Shown: in pieces, positions 9,374 to 19,171 of the stretch
Layout: each line of letters opens with the position of its first letter
Numbering within the stretch: position 1 is the stretch's first letter
Source: Sulfuritalea sp.
GTDB taxonomy: Bacteria; Pseudomonadota; Gammaproteobacteria; Burkholderiales; Rhodocyclaceae
Assembly (NCBI GenBank): GCA_022842325.1
Contig: JALHPU010000031.1
Location: 1 to 49,913 of the forward strand
DNA length: 49,913 nt
Direction: 5' to 3'
Notes under the pieces: generated by a model
What the model saw: the letters and a program-made list of their open reading frames with translations, nothing else
Databases searched by the model: none
Told to the model about the DNA's origin: nothing
Position numbers and translations under genes: made by a program

Positions 9374-10560
9374 GCATGGCCAAGCCGATCAGCGTCCTGA
9401 TCCTCAACCAGATTTCGCAGAACGGCCTGAAGCGCCTGCCGCCCGAGCGCTACCAGGTGGGCAAGGATATCGCCAACCCGGACGCGATCATGGTGCGTTC
9501 GGCCGACATGCACAAGATGGACATCCCCGCTTCGGTACAGGCCATCGGCCGTGCCGGTGCCGGCACCAACAACATCCCGGTCAAGGCCATGTCGGCGCGC
9601 GGCGTGCCGGTGTTCAACGCGCCCGGCGCCAATGCCAATGCGGTCAAGGAACTGGTGGTCGCCGGCATGCTGCTGTCGGCTCGCAACATCGGCGGTGCGA
9701 TGAAGTTCGTCGGCGCCCTCGATGCCAGCGATCCGGACATGGAAAAGAAGGTCGAGGACGGCAAGAAGAACTTCGCCGGTTTCGAACTTGCGGGGCACAC
9801 GCTCGGCGTCATCGGCCTCGGCAAGATCGGCTGCCTGGTTGCCGACGTGGCGATCAAGCTGGGCATGAACGTGCTCGGCTACGATCCCGAGATTACCGTC
9901 GATGCCGCCTGGAGCCTGCCGTCGCAGGTGAAGAAGGCCAACAGCGTTGCCGAAGTGCTGAAGCATTCCAATTTCATCACCATGCATGTACCGCTGGTCG
10001 ACGCCACGCGCAAGATGATCAACGCCGAGATGCTGGCCCACGTCAAGCATGACGCGGTGCTCCTGAACTTCTCCCGCGAGGGCGTGGTTGACGAGGCCGC
10101 CGTGCTGGCTGCGCTGGAGGACAAAAAGCTGGGTTGCTATGTCTGCGATTTCCCCAGCGCCCACGTCAATAGCAATCCGCGGGTGATCGCTCTGCCGCAC
10201 CTGGGCGCCTCGACCCGCGAAGCGGAAGAGAACTGCGCCATCATGGTCGCCGACCAGTTGCGCGACTTTCTGGAACACGGCAACGTGCAGAACGCGGTGA
10301 ACTTCCCGAACGTGACCATGCCGCGCGAATCCAACTTCCGCATCGCCGTCGCCAATTCCAACGTACCCAACATGCTCGGCCAGATTTCGACCGCCATGGC
10401 TGGCGCCGGCCTCAACATCCACAACATGGTGAACAAGTCGCGCGGCGAGATGGCTTATACGCTGCTGGATGTGGATAGCCAGGTCAAGCAGGGGGCGATC
10501 GACGCCATCGCGGGAATTGCCGGCGTGCTGGCGGTTCGGTATCTGCCGCTGGAGAACTGA
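9370..10560 (+). CDS. serA: D-3-phosphoglycerate dehydrogenase
   Basis: First enzyme of serine synthesis, making 3-phosphohydroxypyruvate for SerC. From the ATG at 9370, which overlaps the serC stop, it has 396 residues. The NAD-binding motif is GVIGLGKIGCLVADVA. Catalytic regions are NFSREGVVDEAAV and LPHLGASTREAEENCA (catalytic His). A C-terminal ACT domain (about 325-396, NVPNMLGQISTAMAGAGLNI) may sense serine. The enzyme is shorter than E. coli SerA and lacks the intervening domain. The open frame extends upstream inside serC, but the coupled start is clearly preferred. Confidence 0.93.
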   Translation: MSMAKPISVLILNQISQNGLKRLPPERYQVGKDIANPDAIMVRSADMHKMDIPASVQAIGRAGAGTNNIPVKAMSARGVPVFNAPGANANAVKELVVAGMLLSARNIGGAMKFVGALDASDPDMEKKVEDGKKNFAGFELAGHTLGVIGLGKIGCLVADVAIKLGMNVLGYDPEITVDAAWSLPSQVKKANSVAEVLKHSNFITMHVPLVDATRKMINAEMLAHVKHDAVLLNFSREGVVDEAAVLAALEDKKLGCYVCDFPSAHVNSNPRVIALPHLGASTREAEENCAIMVADQLRDFLEHGNVQNAVNFPNVTMPRESNFRIAVANSNVPNMLGQISTAMAGAGLNIHNMVNKSRGEMAYTLLDVDSQVKQGAIDAIAGIAGVLAVRYLPLEN

Positions 10561-10562
10561 TA

Positions 10563-11645
10563 GTGGTCGACGATTCGCAGGAGCTGGGCAAGCTGCGCGA
10601 GGGAATCGACGAGATCGACGGCGAACTGCTGCGCCTGATCAACGCGCGGGCCAAGCTCGCGCATCGCATCGGCGAGATCAAGCAGGGCAATATCTACCGG
10701 CCGGAACGCGAAGCGCAGGTGCTGCGGCGCGTGGCCGAACGCAATCCCGGGCCGCTTTCCGCGGCCGCGGCGCAGCGCATCATCCGCGAAGTCATGTCGG
10801 CCTGCCTGGCGCTGGAACAGCCTTTGACCGTCGCCTATCTGGGACCGGCCGGCACCTATTCCGAAGCGGCGGCGCGCAAGCATTTTGGCGGCGCACCGAC
10901 GCTGCAGCCGTGCGCGGCCATCGACGACGTATTCCGCGTGATCGAGTCCGGCAACGCGCATTACGGCGTGGTGCCGATCGAGAATTCGACCGAGGGCGCC
11001 ATCGGCCGTTCGCTGGATCTGCTGCTGTCGTCGCCGCTCAAGATATGCGGCGAGATCAATCTGCCGATCCATCACAACCTGATGGGGAAATGCGCCGCCC
11101 TGGGCGACGTGATGCGAATCTATTCCCATGCGCAATCGCTGGCGCAGTGCCACGAATGGCTAAACCGAAACCTGCCGCAGGTACCGCGCGTGCCGGTGGC
11201 GAGCAATGCCGAGGCGGCCCGCCTGGCGGCTGCGGAACCGGGTGCCGTGGCCATTGCCGGCGATGCGGCGGCGGAGCTGTATGCGCTGAATATTCTTGCC
11301 GCCAGCATCGAGGACGACCCGAACAACACCACGCGCTTCGTCATCATCGCGGACCACGATGCCGGGCCTTCAGGCTCTGACCGGACCTCGCTGGTGTGCT
11401 CGGCACAGAACCGGCCGGGCGCCGTCTACCAGCTGCTGGCACCGTTTGCCGACAACGGCGTTTCCATGAGCCGGCTCGAATCCCGCCCGGCGCGCGGCTT
11501 CGGCGGCAGCCGCTGGGAATACGTGTTCTACATCGATATCGAAGGCCATCGCAGCGAGCCGGCGGTCGCCCGTTCGCTGGAAGAACTCCGTCATCGCGCC
11601 GGCTTCGTCAAGGAGCTGGGCTCCTATCCCAAAGCTGTTTATTAA
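10563..11645 (+). CDS. pheA: Bifunctional chorismate mutase/prephenate dehydratase (P-protein)
   Basis: Makes phenylpyruvate, the phenylalanine precursor, from chorismate. Residues 1-90 are an AroQ-type chorismate mutase (LREGIDEIDGELLRLINARA, IYRPEREAQVL). Residues 95-275 are prephenate dehydratase (AYLGPAGTYSEAAARKHFG, PIENSTEGAIGRSLDLL, NNTTRFVII with the catalytic TRF). Residues 285-360 are an ACT domain with the ESRP phenylalanine-binding motif. The start is GTG, two bases after the serA stop. It is followed after ten bases by hisC, so the operon is continuous. Confidence 0.96.
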   Translation: MVDDSQELGKLREGIDEIDGELLRLINARAKLAHRIGEIKQGNIYRPEREAQVLRRVAERNPGPLSAAAAQRIIREVMSACLALEQPLTVAYLGPAGTYSEAAARKHFGGAPTLQPCAAIDDVFRVIESGNAHYGVVPIENSTEGAIGRSLDLLLSSPLKICGEINLPIHHNLMGKCAALGDVMRIYSHAQSLAQCHEWLNRNLPQVPRVPVASNAEAARLAAAEPGAVAIAGDAAAELYALNILAASIEDDPNNTTRFVIIADHDAGPSGSDRTSLVCSAQNRPGAVYQLLAPFADNGVSMSRLESRPARGFGGSRWEYVFYIDIEGHRSEPAVARSLEELRHRAGFVKELGSYPKAVY

Positions 11646-11655
11646 GGGTTCGACC

Positions 11656-12744
11656 ATGAGCATTGTTGAGCAGGCACCATCCTACGTACGCGCCATTTCG
11701 CCCTATATCCCCGGCAAGCCAATCACCGAACTGGCGCGCCAGATGGGCATCCCGGTCGACAAAATCGTCAAGCTGGCGTCGAACGAGAACCCGCTGGGCA
11801 TGAGTCCGAAGGCGCGCAAGGCGGTCGAAGCCGCGCTGGCCGGCATCGAGCGCTATCCGGACCAGTTCGACCTGATCGCGGCTATTGCCGCGCGCCACGG
11901 CGTGGCGCAGGAGCAGGTGGTGCTGGGCAACGGCTCGAACGACGTGCTCGATCTGGCCGCTCGTGTATTCCTGGCGCCGGGCCGCTCTGCGGTATTTTCG
12001 AAACATGCCTTCGCGGTCTATCCGCTGGCGACCATGTCCGCCGGCGCCGAATGCATCGCCGCCGCCGCAAAAAACTACGGTCACGATCCGCAGGCCATGC
12101 TCGCGGCCATCCGTCCCGACACGCACATGGTCTGGATCGCCAATCCGAACAATCCCACCGGCAACTTCCTGCCGCAAGCGGAAGTGCGCGCCTTCATCGA
12201 GAAGATCCCCGCGCACATCGCCGTGGTTCTCGACGAGGCCTATACGGAATATCTGGCGCCGGCCGACCGCGCCGATACCGTAGCCTGGATCAGGGACTTC
12301 CCCAACCTGCTGGTGGTGCGCACCTTTTCCAAGATCTACGGCCTGGCCGGATTGCGCGTCGGTTACGGCGTCGGCCGGGCCGGGGTGATCGACCTGCTGA
12401 ATCGGGTGCGCCAGCCTTTCAACGTGAACAACCTGGCGCTGGCCGGTGCCATCGCGGCGCTCGACGATCACGAATTTCTGGCGCGCAGCTACGAATCCAA
12501 CCGCAGCGGCATGGAGCAGATCGTGACCGGCCTCAAGCGGCTCGGCCTGTCGCACATTCCGTCTCACGGCAATTTCGTCACCTTCGAGGTGGCCGATACC
12601 GCCGCCGTCAATGGCAAGCTGCTGAAGCAGGGCGTGATCGTGCGGCCCATCGGCGGCTACGGCATGCCCAATCATTTGCGCGTCACGATTGGCCTTGAGA
12701 CCGAGAACGCACGCTTCCTCGAAGCGCTGGAAACATCGATCTGA
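11656..12744 (+). CDS. hisC: Histidinol-phosphate/aromatic aminotransferase
   Basis: Class II PLP aminotransferase of 362 residues. Landmarks are KLASNENPLGMSPKA, GNGSNDVLDL, WIANPNNPTGNF, VVLDEAYTEY, and the PLP lysine in RTFSKIYGLAGLRVGYG. In this gene order, between pheA and tyrA, the paralogue often serves in aromatic amino acid synthesis, transaminating phenylpyruvate and 4-hydroxyphenylpyruvate as well as, or instead of, the histidine pathway. The stop overlaps the tyrA start by one base. Confidence 0.92.
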   Translation: MSIVEQAPSYVRAISPYIPGKPITELARQMGIPVDKIVKLASNENPLGMSPKARKAVEAALAGIERYPDQFDLIAAIAARHGVAQEQVVLGNGSNDVLDLAARVFLAPGRSAVFSKHAFAVYPLATMSAGAECIAAAAKNYGHDPQAMLAAIRPDTHMVWIANPNNPTGNFLPQAEVRAFIEKIPAHIAVVLDEAYTEYLAPADRADTVAWIRDFPNLLVVRTFSKIYGLAGLRVGYGVGRAGVIDLLNRVRQPFNVNNLALAGAIAALDDHEFLARSYESNRSGMEQIVTGLKRLGLSHIPSHGNFVTFEVADTAAVNGKLLKQGVIVRPIGGYGMPNHLRVTIGLETENARFLEALETSI

Positions 12745-13637
12745 TGGCGCAAAGCAAGATCGTCATCTGTGGCGTCGGGCTGATTGGCGGCTCCTTCGCG
12801 CTGGCACTCAGGAAGTCGGCGCTGGCGCTACGGCGGGATTTGCAGGTGGTGGGCATGGGACGCACGCGAGCGCCGCTGGAGCAGGCGCTGCGCCTCGGCG
12901 TGATCGATACGATCGCTACCGACTGGGCATCCGCGCTGGACGGCGCCGACCTGGTGCTGCTGGGCATGCCGGTGGGCCAGATGCCGGCGGTGATGAATGC
13001 GCTGGCGCCGCATCTGCAGCCGCACACCATCGTCACCGACGGCGGCAGCACCAAGTCGGACGTGGTCGCGGCGGCGCGCGCTGCCTTGGGCGACAAGGTC
13101 AGGCAGTTCGTGCCCGGCCACCCGATCGCCGGTGCCGAAAGGAGCGGCGTGGCCGCGGCGCAGGCCGACCTGTATGTCGATCGCCGCGTGGTGCTGACAC
13201 CGCTGCCGGAAAACTCGGCCGCCGATGTGAAAACGGTGCGCGCGGTCTGGGAGCTTTGCGGAGCAAAGGTGTCGCAGCTCGCTGCGGACGAACATGACCG
13301 CGTTTTCGCAGCCGTCAGCCACTTGCCGCACTTGCTGGCCTTTGCCCTGGTCCATGACTTCGCGCAGCGTCCCAACTCGGATCAACTGTTCGGTTTCGCT
13401 GCCGGCGGCTTTCGCGATTTCACGCGCATCGCCAGCAGCCATCCGGAAATGTGGCGCGACATCTGCGTCGCCAATCGCCAGGCCCTGCTGGCGGAACTCG
13501 ATGCCTACATGGTCGAATTGATGCGGACCCGGGTGTTGCTCGCCGGTGCCGATGCGGATGGCCTCGAAGCGATGTTCAACACCGCCCGCGAGCGGCGCGA
13601 CGCCTGGCTCGATTCCCTGTTGCCGCCTGGTGAGTAG
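12744..13637 (+). CDS. tyrA: Prephenate dehydrogenase
   Basis: NAD(P)-dependent oxidative decarboxylation of prephenate to 4-hydroxyphenylpyruvate for tyrosine. The protein has 297 residues, an N-terminal Rossmann motif ICGVGLIGGSFALALR, DGGSTKSDVV, and the catalytic histidine region VPGHPIAGAERSG. A helical C-terminal domain follows, with HDRVFAAVSHLPHLLAFAL and GGFRDFTRIASSHPEMW. There is no fused chorismate mutase or EPSP synthase domain. It closes the upstream aromatic block. The usual next gene, aroA, is pushed away by the insert at 13.65-15.35 kb. Confidence 0.95.
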   Translation: MAQSKIVICGVGLIGGSFALALRKSALALRRDLQVVGMGRTRAPLEQALRLGVIDTIATDWASALDGADLVLLGMPVGQMPAVMNALAPHLQPHTIVTDGGSTKSDVVAAARAALGDKVRQFVPGHPIAGAERSGVAAAQADLYVDRRVVLTPLPENSAADVKTVRAVWELCGAKVSQLAADEHDRVFAAVSHLPHLLAFALVHDFAQRPNSDQLFGFAAGGFRDFTRIASSHPEMWRDICVANRQALLAELDAYMVELMRTRVLLAGADADGLEAMFNTARERRDAWLDSLLPPGE

Positions 13638-13811
13638 CAGGACTATCATCTCGGCTGTCATGACCGCGGGAGCCCGAAACGCCCATCATGCTTGAAGTTC
13701 GCGAACGTGCTGGTTGCCGGTTATCTGGTTTCGGCAAAAGTCGGCGCTGACGAGACGGCGGTTGAGCAAGAAGCGGCATCCCTTTGTTTCATGAGATTGG
13801 AGGACTGAGCA

Positions 13812-14030
13812 ATGAATGCACGCGTTGAAGCGGTCATGCAAATGGCCAAGACGTGGCCGACGGAGGACCAGGCCGAACTGCTGGATGCGCTGTTCGGTTT
13901 GGTCAGTCCCGCTGGTGACGAACTAGAAGCGCAATGGATCAATGAATGCGAAGATCGCTGTTCCGCCATCGATAGCGGCGAGATGCCGCTGATTGCCGCT
14001 GATCTGGTAATGGCCAGATATCGCCGCTGA
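13812..14030 (+). CDS. Addiction-module antitoxin, RelB/TIGR02574-like
   Basis: A 72-residue acidic protein with the layout of the short addiction-module component family: MNARVEAVMQMAKTWPTEDQAELLDALF, then a second acidic helix with an EDRCSAIDSGEMP turn. GGAGG lies nine bases before the ATG. Its stop codon shares a base with the start of the RelE-like gene (TGATGG), the usual antitoxin-first arrangement. It should bind and neutralise that toxin and repress the pair. Confidence 0.85.
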   Translation: MNARVEAVMQMAKTWPTEDQAELLDALFGLVSPAGDELEAQWINECEDRCSAIDSGEMPLIAADLVMARYRR

Positions 14031-14329
14031 TGGATTTGTATTTTTCACGGGCGGCGCAAGTCGAATTGGATGATGCATTTGCTTATCTGGAAGGCGAACA
14101 GCCAGGTTTGGGCTACCGCTTTACCGCCGATGTCGATGAGGCACTCGGCCGTATTCAGATGTACCCGCTTGCATGGCATCCGCTTGGCCGCAATTTGCGA
14201 CGCTGCCACTTGAAGCATTTTCGCTATGGCGTGATTTATCGACTCCGTGGTGACAAGGCCGAGGTTATTGCCGTCGCCCACGACAGCCGGAGACTAGGCT
14301 ATTGGCGGGCCCGATTGGGCGCAAAGTGA
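14030..14329 (+). CDS. RelE/ParE-family toxin
   Basis: A 99-residue protein with the RelE/ParE superfamily fold signature: FSRAAQVELDDAFAYLE at the N terminus, RFTADVDEALGRIQMYPLAW in the helical part, and RCHLKHFRYGVIYRLRGDKAEVIAVAHDSRR in the C-terminal strands. Family members either cleave ribosome-bound mRNA (RelE) or poison gyrase (ParE), and the sequence does not settle which. It is coupled to the antitoxin gene and lies in a small insert between tyrA and aroA. Confidence 0.88.
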   Translation: MDLYFSRAAQVELDDAFAYLEGEQPGLGYRFTADVDEALGRIQMYPLAWHPLGRNLRRCHLKHFRYGVIYRLRGDKAEVIAVAHDSRRLGYWRARLGAK

Positions 14330-15309
14330 CTTCGAACATTGAGCTGGCAGATTGTCAAATTGGCTCAGTAGCGGGTTCGAGCCTGGCCCATTTGATTACT
14401 CCCAAGACCAAACGTACCCGGGAGATGGGTTGCTTCGTCGCCGGCACCCTGGTGCATACCAAGGACGGCTTGAAGCCCATCGAGCAGATCAAGGTCGGCG
14501 ATCTGGTGCTCACGAGGCCGGAGAACGGGGAGGGCGAATTGTCCTACCAGCCGGTGACGCGGACGTTCGAGTACGAGAACAGGGAGTTGTATTACGTAAG
14601 CTGGGAAGTCGAGATCGACCGAACCGGTGGTGAGCCAGCATGGGAGCACGGTGAAATGGCCGTGACCGGGGGACATCCAATTTGGGTGAGTCGCCTAGAG
14701 CGGGTTACACGCACAAAGAGCGAGGATGAAAAGCATCCCGGTGGCAAAATTCTTACCGAGGTCAACAACTGGATGACCATTGAGGAGCTATACCTTCGAA
14801 TGTGGAAGGGGTGGTGGACCAAGTCCAAGAATTTCGCGAACGTGATTCACGCAGTCATTGTTGATGGTCGTCCCGCTACGATCCGATTCATTCAACCTAT
14901 CCTCCAAAGCCTCGGCCAAGCGCATATCCAACTGCGTGACGAGCTAGCGCGTGGACGTGTCCCTCCCAATCCCATTTTTGATGAGTTCTTGCAGATTCCG
15001 ATAGAAGATGTCGGTGTTGCCTTTAACGACAGCGAGATATGGCGGGAGGAAGCTATGGGCGACACCATAGTGTTTGGTCCTCGCGGCGCGTACCACGCCA
15101 AGAAAATGGCTCCGATGACGGCCATGTGGGACGTGGATACCGGTGACTACGACTACACCGGCTACGATACTGAAAGCCCGATGTCTGTGGTCAAACGCTC
15201 AGGTGGGCATCTGCCCATGCGGCGCACGGTCTATAACCTAGAAGTGGCCAACACACACAGCTATTTCGTCGGCGAACTGGGGCTGTGGGTACACAACAAC
15301 AGCGATTAA
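14302..15309 (+). CDS. Orphan Hint-domain protein, remnant of a polymorphic toxin or Rhs-type protein
   Basis: The recognisable part begins at CFVAGTLVHTKDGLKPIEQI (from about residue 44), the first block of a Hint (hedgehog/intein) domain with the nucleophilic Cys. GGHPIW follows as the TxxH-like block. The protein ends in VYNLEVANTHSYFVGELG and LWVHN, the last block with the His-Asn pair, followed only by NSD and the stop. In polymorphic toxins a PT-HINT domain precedes a toxin domain and frees it. Here both the delivery part and the toxin are absent. About 170 residues between the blocks are unusual and unassigned. The start is unsettled: the frame opens with TTG at 14302 inside the toxin gene, and an ATG at 14425 lies just before the Cys. 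Confidence 0.7.
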   Translation: MAGPIGRKVTSNIELADCQIGSVAGSSLAHLITPKTKRTREMGCFVAGTLVHTKDGLKPIEQIKVGDLVLTRPENGEGELSYQPVTRTFEYENRELYYVSWEVEIDRTGGEPAWEHGEMAVTGGHPIWVSRLERVTRTKSEDEKHPGGKILTEVNNWMTIEELYLRMWKGWWTKSKNFANVIHAVIVDGRPATIRFIQPILQSLGQAHIQLRDELARGRVPPNPIFDEFLQIPIEDVGVAFNDSEIWREEAMGDTIVFGPRGAYHAKKMAPMTAMWDVDTGDYDYTGYDTESPMSVVKRSGGHLPMRRTVYNLEVANTHSYFVGELGLWVHNNSD

Positions 15310-15359
15310 ACGGGGCCAGCGTCGAATAGTCCCCGCGCTATCCAATTCATCTATATCGC

Positions 15360-17297
15360 ATGAACCGACTTGACATTCCTCCACTGACTCACGCCGCAGG
15401 CACCGTTCGCCTGCCGGGTTCCAAGAGCATTTCCAACCGCATGCTGCTGCTGGCGGCGCTGGCGCAGGGCACGACCGAAATCCGCGACCTGCTGGATTCC
15501 GACGACACGCGGGTGATGCTGGCGGCGCTGCAAAAAGTCGGCGTTGGCGTGACGGCGCTGGGCGGCGGCGCCTGGCGCGTCGAGGGCTGCGGCGGGGTTT
15601 TCCCGGTCAAGGATGCCGATCTGTTCATGGGCAATGCCGGCACGGCGATCCGACCGCTGACGGCGGCGCTGGCCCTGTCCGGCGGCCACTACCGGCTGTC
15701 CGGCGTGCCGCGCATGCATGAGCGGCCGATCGGCGATCTGGTCGATGGCCTGCTGCAGATCGGCGCCGACGTGCGCTATACGGGCACGCCGGGCTTCCCG
15801 CCGCTCGCCATCCATCCGGCGCGCGTGAAACTTGCCGCGCCGATCCGCCTGCGCGGCGATGTCTCCTCACAGTTCCTCACCGCGCTGCTGATGGCCCTGC
15901 CGCTGACGGGCGAGGCGGCGGTGATCGAAATGACCACCGAACTGATTTCGCGGCCCTACATCGAAATCACCCTGAACCTGATGGCGCGTTTCGGCGTCGA
16001 TGTCGAGCGCGCAGGCTGGCAGCGCTTCACGATTGCCGCTGGGCAGGGCTATCGCAGCCCCGGCGTGCTGCATGTCGAAGGCGACGCCTCGACCGCATCG
16101 TATTTTCTCGCTGCAGGCGCCATCGGCGGCGGCCCGGTGCGGGTCGAAGGCGTCGGCCGCGACAGCATCCAGGGCGACGTGCGCTTCGCCGAAGCACTGG
16201 AAGCCATGGGCGCTCGCATCGAATGGGGCGCACAGCACATCGAAGCGCGGGCGCCTGCGTCCGGGAAACTCAAGGCTTTCGACCTCGACCTCAACCACAT
16301 ACCCGATGCGGCAATGACGCTGGCCGTGGCCGCGCTGTTCGCCGACGGCCGCTGCGTTCTGCGCAATATCGCGTCGTGGCGCGTCAAGGAAACCGACCGT
16401 ATCGCGGCCATGGCGACAGAGTTGCGCAAGCTTGGCGCGATCGTGGAGGAGGGCGCCGATTTCATCGCCGTCACACCGGCGCCGACTCTTGTGCCAAACA
16501 TCGCCATCGACACCTACGACGACCACCGCATGGCCATGTGCTTCTCATTGGCGGCGCTGGGCGGCGTGCCGGTGACCATCAACGATCCGGCTTGCGTCAA
16601 CAAGACCTTCCCCGATTACTTCGACGCCCTGGCTGAAATCACCGCCCCGGTGATCGCCATCGACGGTCCCTCGGCCTCGGGCAAGGGCACGGTGGCCGAG
16701 CGCGTGGCGGCTGCGCTGGGTTACCACTATCTGGACAGCGGTTCGCTGTATCGCCTGACCGCGCTGGCGGCAGTGCGCGCCGGAGTTGCGCTGGACGACG
16801 AAGCCGGCGTGGCGGGTCTGGCGGGCAGCCTGCCGGCCAGCTTCGAGGGCGGGCGCATCCTGCTCGCGGGCGCCGACGTGACGGACGCGATCCGCAGCGA
16901 AGAAATCTCGATCGGCGCCTCGAAAGTGGCCGCCTTGCCCGCCGTACGCGCCGCCCTGCTGGCCCGGCAACGGGCCTATCGCCGCTTCCCGGGCCTGGTG
17001 GCGGACGGCCGCGACATGGCCTCGGTGGTGTTTCCTGACGCTGCCGCCAAGGTGTTTCTCACCGCATCGGCCGGGGCGCGTGCAGAAAGACGCTATAAAC
17101 AGTTGATCGCAAAGGGGATGCCTGCTAACATGCACGCCCTTTTGCAGGATTTGCAGGAACGGGATGCACGCGACGCCCAGCGCAGCGTGGCACCGCTCAG
17201 GCAATGCGACGATGCCGACCTGGTGGATACCACCGAAATGAACATCGAAGCCGCAGTAGCAGCCGTGATGACGATCGTCAAGCGGCAGGGACTGTGA
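15360..17297 (+). CDS. aroA-cmk: Bifunctional EPSP synthase / cytidylate kinase fusion
   Basis: A single 645-residue frame with no internal stop. Residues 1-425 are 5-enolpyruvylshikimate-3-phosphate synthase ([92 protein letters not shown]). Residues 427-645 are CMP kinase ([19 protein letters not shown] as the P-loop, [38 protein letters not shown]). In most relatives these are two adjacent genes; fused forms are known. The linker is only a few residues (EITAP). It joins shikimate-pathway synthesis with pyrimidine nucleotide supply, probably by loss of a stop between neighbouring genes. Confidence 0.93.
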   Translation: MNRLDIPPLTHAAGTVRLPGSKSISNRMLLLAALAQGTTEIRDLLDSDDTRVMLAALQKVGVGVTALGGGAWRVEGCGGVFPVKDADLFMGNAGTAIRPLTAALALSGGHYRLSGVPRMHERPIGDLVDGLLQIGADVRYTGTPGFPPLAIHPARVKLAAPIRLRGDVSSQFLTALLMALPLTGEAAVIEMTTELISRPYIEITLNLMARFGVDVERAGWQRFTIAAGQGYRSPGVLHVEGDASTASYFLAAGAIGGGPVRVEGVGRDSIQGDVRFAEALEAMGARIEWGAQHIEARAPASGKLKAFDLDLNHIPDAAMTLAVAALFADGRCVLRNIASWRVKETDRIAAMATELRKLGAIVEEGADFIAVTPAPTLVPNIAIDTYDDHRMAMCFSLAALGGVPVTINDPACVNKTFPDYFDALAEITAPVIAIDGPSASGKGTVAERVAAALGYHYLDSGSLYRLTALAAVRAGVALDDEAGVAGLAGSLPASFEGGRILLAGADVTDAIRSEEISIGASKVAALPAVRAALLARQRAYRRFPGLVADGRDMASVVFPDAAAKVFLTASAGARAERRYKQLIAKGMPANMHALLQDLQERDARDAQRSVAPLRQCDDADLVDTTEMNIEAAVAAVMTIVKRQGL

Positions 17298-17326
17298 GCC
17301 AGGCATAAGGAAGTGTCATACGCGTA

Positions 17327-17348
17327 GTGCAACACATGGTGCAACACA
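17327..17348. repeat. Short direct repeat in the rpsA leader
   Basis: The decamer gtgcaacaca occurs at 17327-17336 and again at 17339-17348, about 90-110 bases before rpsA. rpsA leaders are often translationally autoregulated, but nothing links this repeat to that. Confidence 0.35.
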
Positions 17349-17439
17349 GTAACGGTGTCGCAACGGCCGCCCGGTCGCTGCGGCGAAACTTAACCAACCC
17401 GTCACCCCGGTGACAAACATCCGTAAGGTCCCTAACTCA

Positions 17440-19161
17440 ATGATGTCTACTGCTGCTATTGCCGAAGCTTCACCCATGGAGAGCTTTGCCGCCCTGTTCG
17501 AGGAAAGCCTCCAGCGCCAGGAAATGCGTGCCGGTGAAGTAATCACGGCCGAAGTTGTTCGCATCGACCAGAACTTCGTGGTCGTCAATGCGGGTCTCAA
17601 GTCCGAAAGCATGATTCCCGTCGAGGAATTCCACAACGAACGTGGCGAACTCGAAGCCAAGCCGGGCGATTTCGTCCTGGTCGCAATCGAGATGCTCGAA
17701 GACGGCTACGGCGCAACGCGCCTGTCGCGCGAGAAAGCCAAGCGCATCGCCGCCTGGAACGATCTCGACAAGGCCATGGTCGATGGCGCCCTGATCAAGG
17801 GTCTGATCACCGGCAAGGTCAAGGGCGGTCTGACCGTCATGGTGAATGGCATCCGTGCCTTCCTCCCCGGTTCGCTGGTCGATACCCGCCCGGTCAAGGA
17901 CACCACGCCTTTCGAAGGCAAGGAATACGAATTCAAGGTCATCAAGCTCGACCGCAAGCGCAACAACGTGGTGGTTTCCCGCCGCGCCGTGCTCGAGGCC
18001 AGCATGGGTGAAGAGCGCCAGAAGCTGCTGGAAAACCTGCAGGAAGGCACCGTCATCAAGGGCATCGTCAAGAACATCACCGACTACGGTGCATTCGTCG
18101 ACCTCGGCGGCATCGACGGCCTGCTGCACATCACCGACCTGGCCTGGCGTCGCGTGCGTCACCCGTCGGAAGTGCTCAATGTCGGCGACGAAGTCACCGC
18201 CAAGGTGCTCAAGTTCGACCAGGAAAAGAACCGCGTCAGCCTCGGCATGAAGCAGCTGGGCGAAGATCCGTGGGTGGGAATCGCCCGCCGTTACCCGCAG
18301 GGCACGCGCCTGTTCGGCAAGGTCACCAACCTGACCGATTACGGCTCATTCGTCGAGATCGAGCAGGGCATCGAAGGCCTGGTGCACGTTTCCGAAATGG
18401 ACTGGACCAACAAGAACATCCACCCGACCAAGGTTGTCCAGCTCGGCGACGAAGTCGAAGTGATGATCCTCGAAATCGACGAAGACCGTCGCCGCATTTC
18501 GCTCGGCATGAAGCAGTGCATGGCGAACCCGTGGGACGATTTCGCGATGAACCACAAGAAGGGCGACAAGGTCCGCGGCGCCATCAAGTCGATCACAGAC
18601 TTCGGCATCTTCATCGGCCTGCCCGGCGGCATCGACGGCCTGGTGCATCTGTCCGACCTGTCCTGGTCGGCCACCGGCGAAGAAGCCAAGCAGAACTTCA
18701 AGAAGGGCGATGAAGTCGAGGCCGTGGTGCTGTCCATCGATGTCGAGAAGGAGCGCATTTCGCTCGGCGTCAAGCAGCTCGATGGCGACCCCTTCACCAG
18801 CTTCGTCGCGACTCACGACAAGAACAGCCTGGTCTCCGGCACGGTGACCAGCGTCGATCAGCGCGGTGCGGTGGTCAATCTGGGCGACGACGTTGAAGGC
18901 TATCTGCGCGTCTCCGAGTTCTCCCGCGAGCGCATCGAAGACCTGACCCAGCATCTGAAGGTCGGCGACGTGATCGAAACCATGATCGTCAATGTCGATC
19001 GCAAGACGCGTTCGATCAACCTGTCGATCAAGGCCAAGGATCAGGTGGAGCAGAGCCAGGCGATGCAGAAGCTTGCATCCGACAGCGGTTCGGCGAGCAG
19101 CGGCACGACCAATCTGGGCGCGTTGCTGAAGGCCAAGCTCAACCAGACCCCGCAGCAATAA
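17440..19161 (+). CDS. rpsA: 30S ribosomal protein S1
   Basis: An RNA-binding ribosomal protein with six S1 (OB-fold) repeats, needed for loading most mRNAs. From ATG 17440 it has 573 residues. The conserved opening is [20 protein letters not shown]. Later repeats show the standard blocks ([80 protein letters not shown]), each closed by a [12 protein letters not shown] strand. The frame extends to a GTG at 17410, but the ATG pair at 17440/17443 fits the family start better. It keeps the universal cmk-rpsA-ihfB order. Confidence 0.96.
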   Translation: MMSTAAIAEASPMESFAALFEESLQRQEMRAGEVITAEVVRIDQNFVVVNAGLKSESMIPVEEFHNERGELEAKPGDFVLVAIEMLEDGYGATRLSREKAKRIAAWNDLDKAMVDGALIKGLITGKVKGGLTVMVNGIRAFLPGSLVDTRPVKDTTPFEGKEYEFKVIKLDRKRNNVVVSRRAVLEASMGEERQKLLENLQEGTVIKGIVKNITDYGAFVDLGGIDGLLHITDLAWRRVRHPSEVLNVGDEVTAKVLKFDQEKNRVSLGMKQLGEDPWVGIARRYPQGTRLFGKVTNLTDYGSFVEIEQGIEGLVHVSEMDWTNKNIHPTKVVQLGDEVEVMILEIDEDRRRISLGMKQCMANPWDDFAMNHKKGDKVRGAIKSITDFGIFIGLPGGIDGLVHLSDLSWSATGEEAKQNFKKGDEVEAVVLSIDVEKERISLGVKQLDGDPFTSFVATHDKNSLVSGTVTSVDQRGAVVNLGDDVEGYLRVSEFSRERIEDLTQHLKVGDVIETMIVNVDRKTRSINLSIKAKDQVEQSQAMQKLASDSGSASSGTTNLGALLKAKLNQTPQQ

Positions 19162-19171
19162 GCCTTATCTC

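Noticed and set aside
13638..15359. Insertion sequence carrying the accessory genes between tyrA and aroA
   Set aside because: No transposase frame and no terminal inverted repeats were visible at the edges of the insert.
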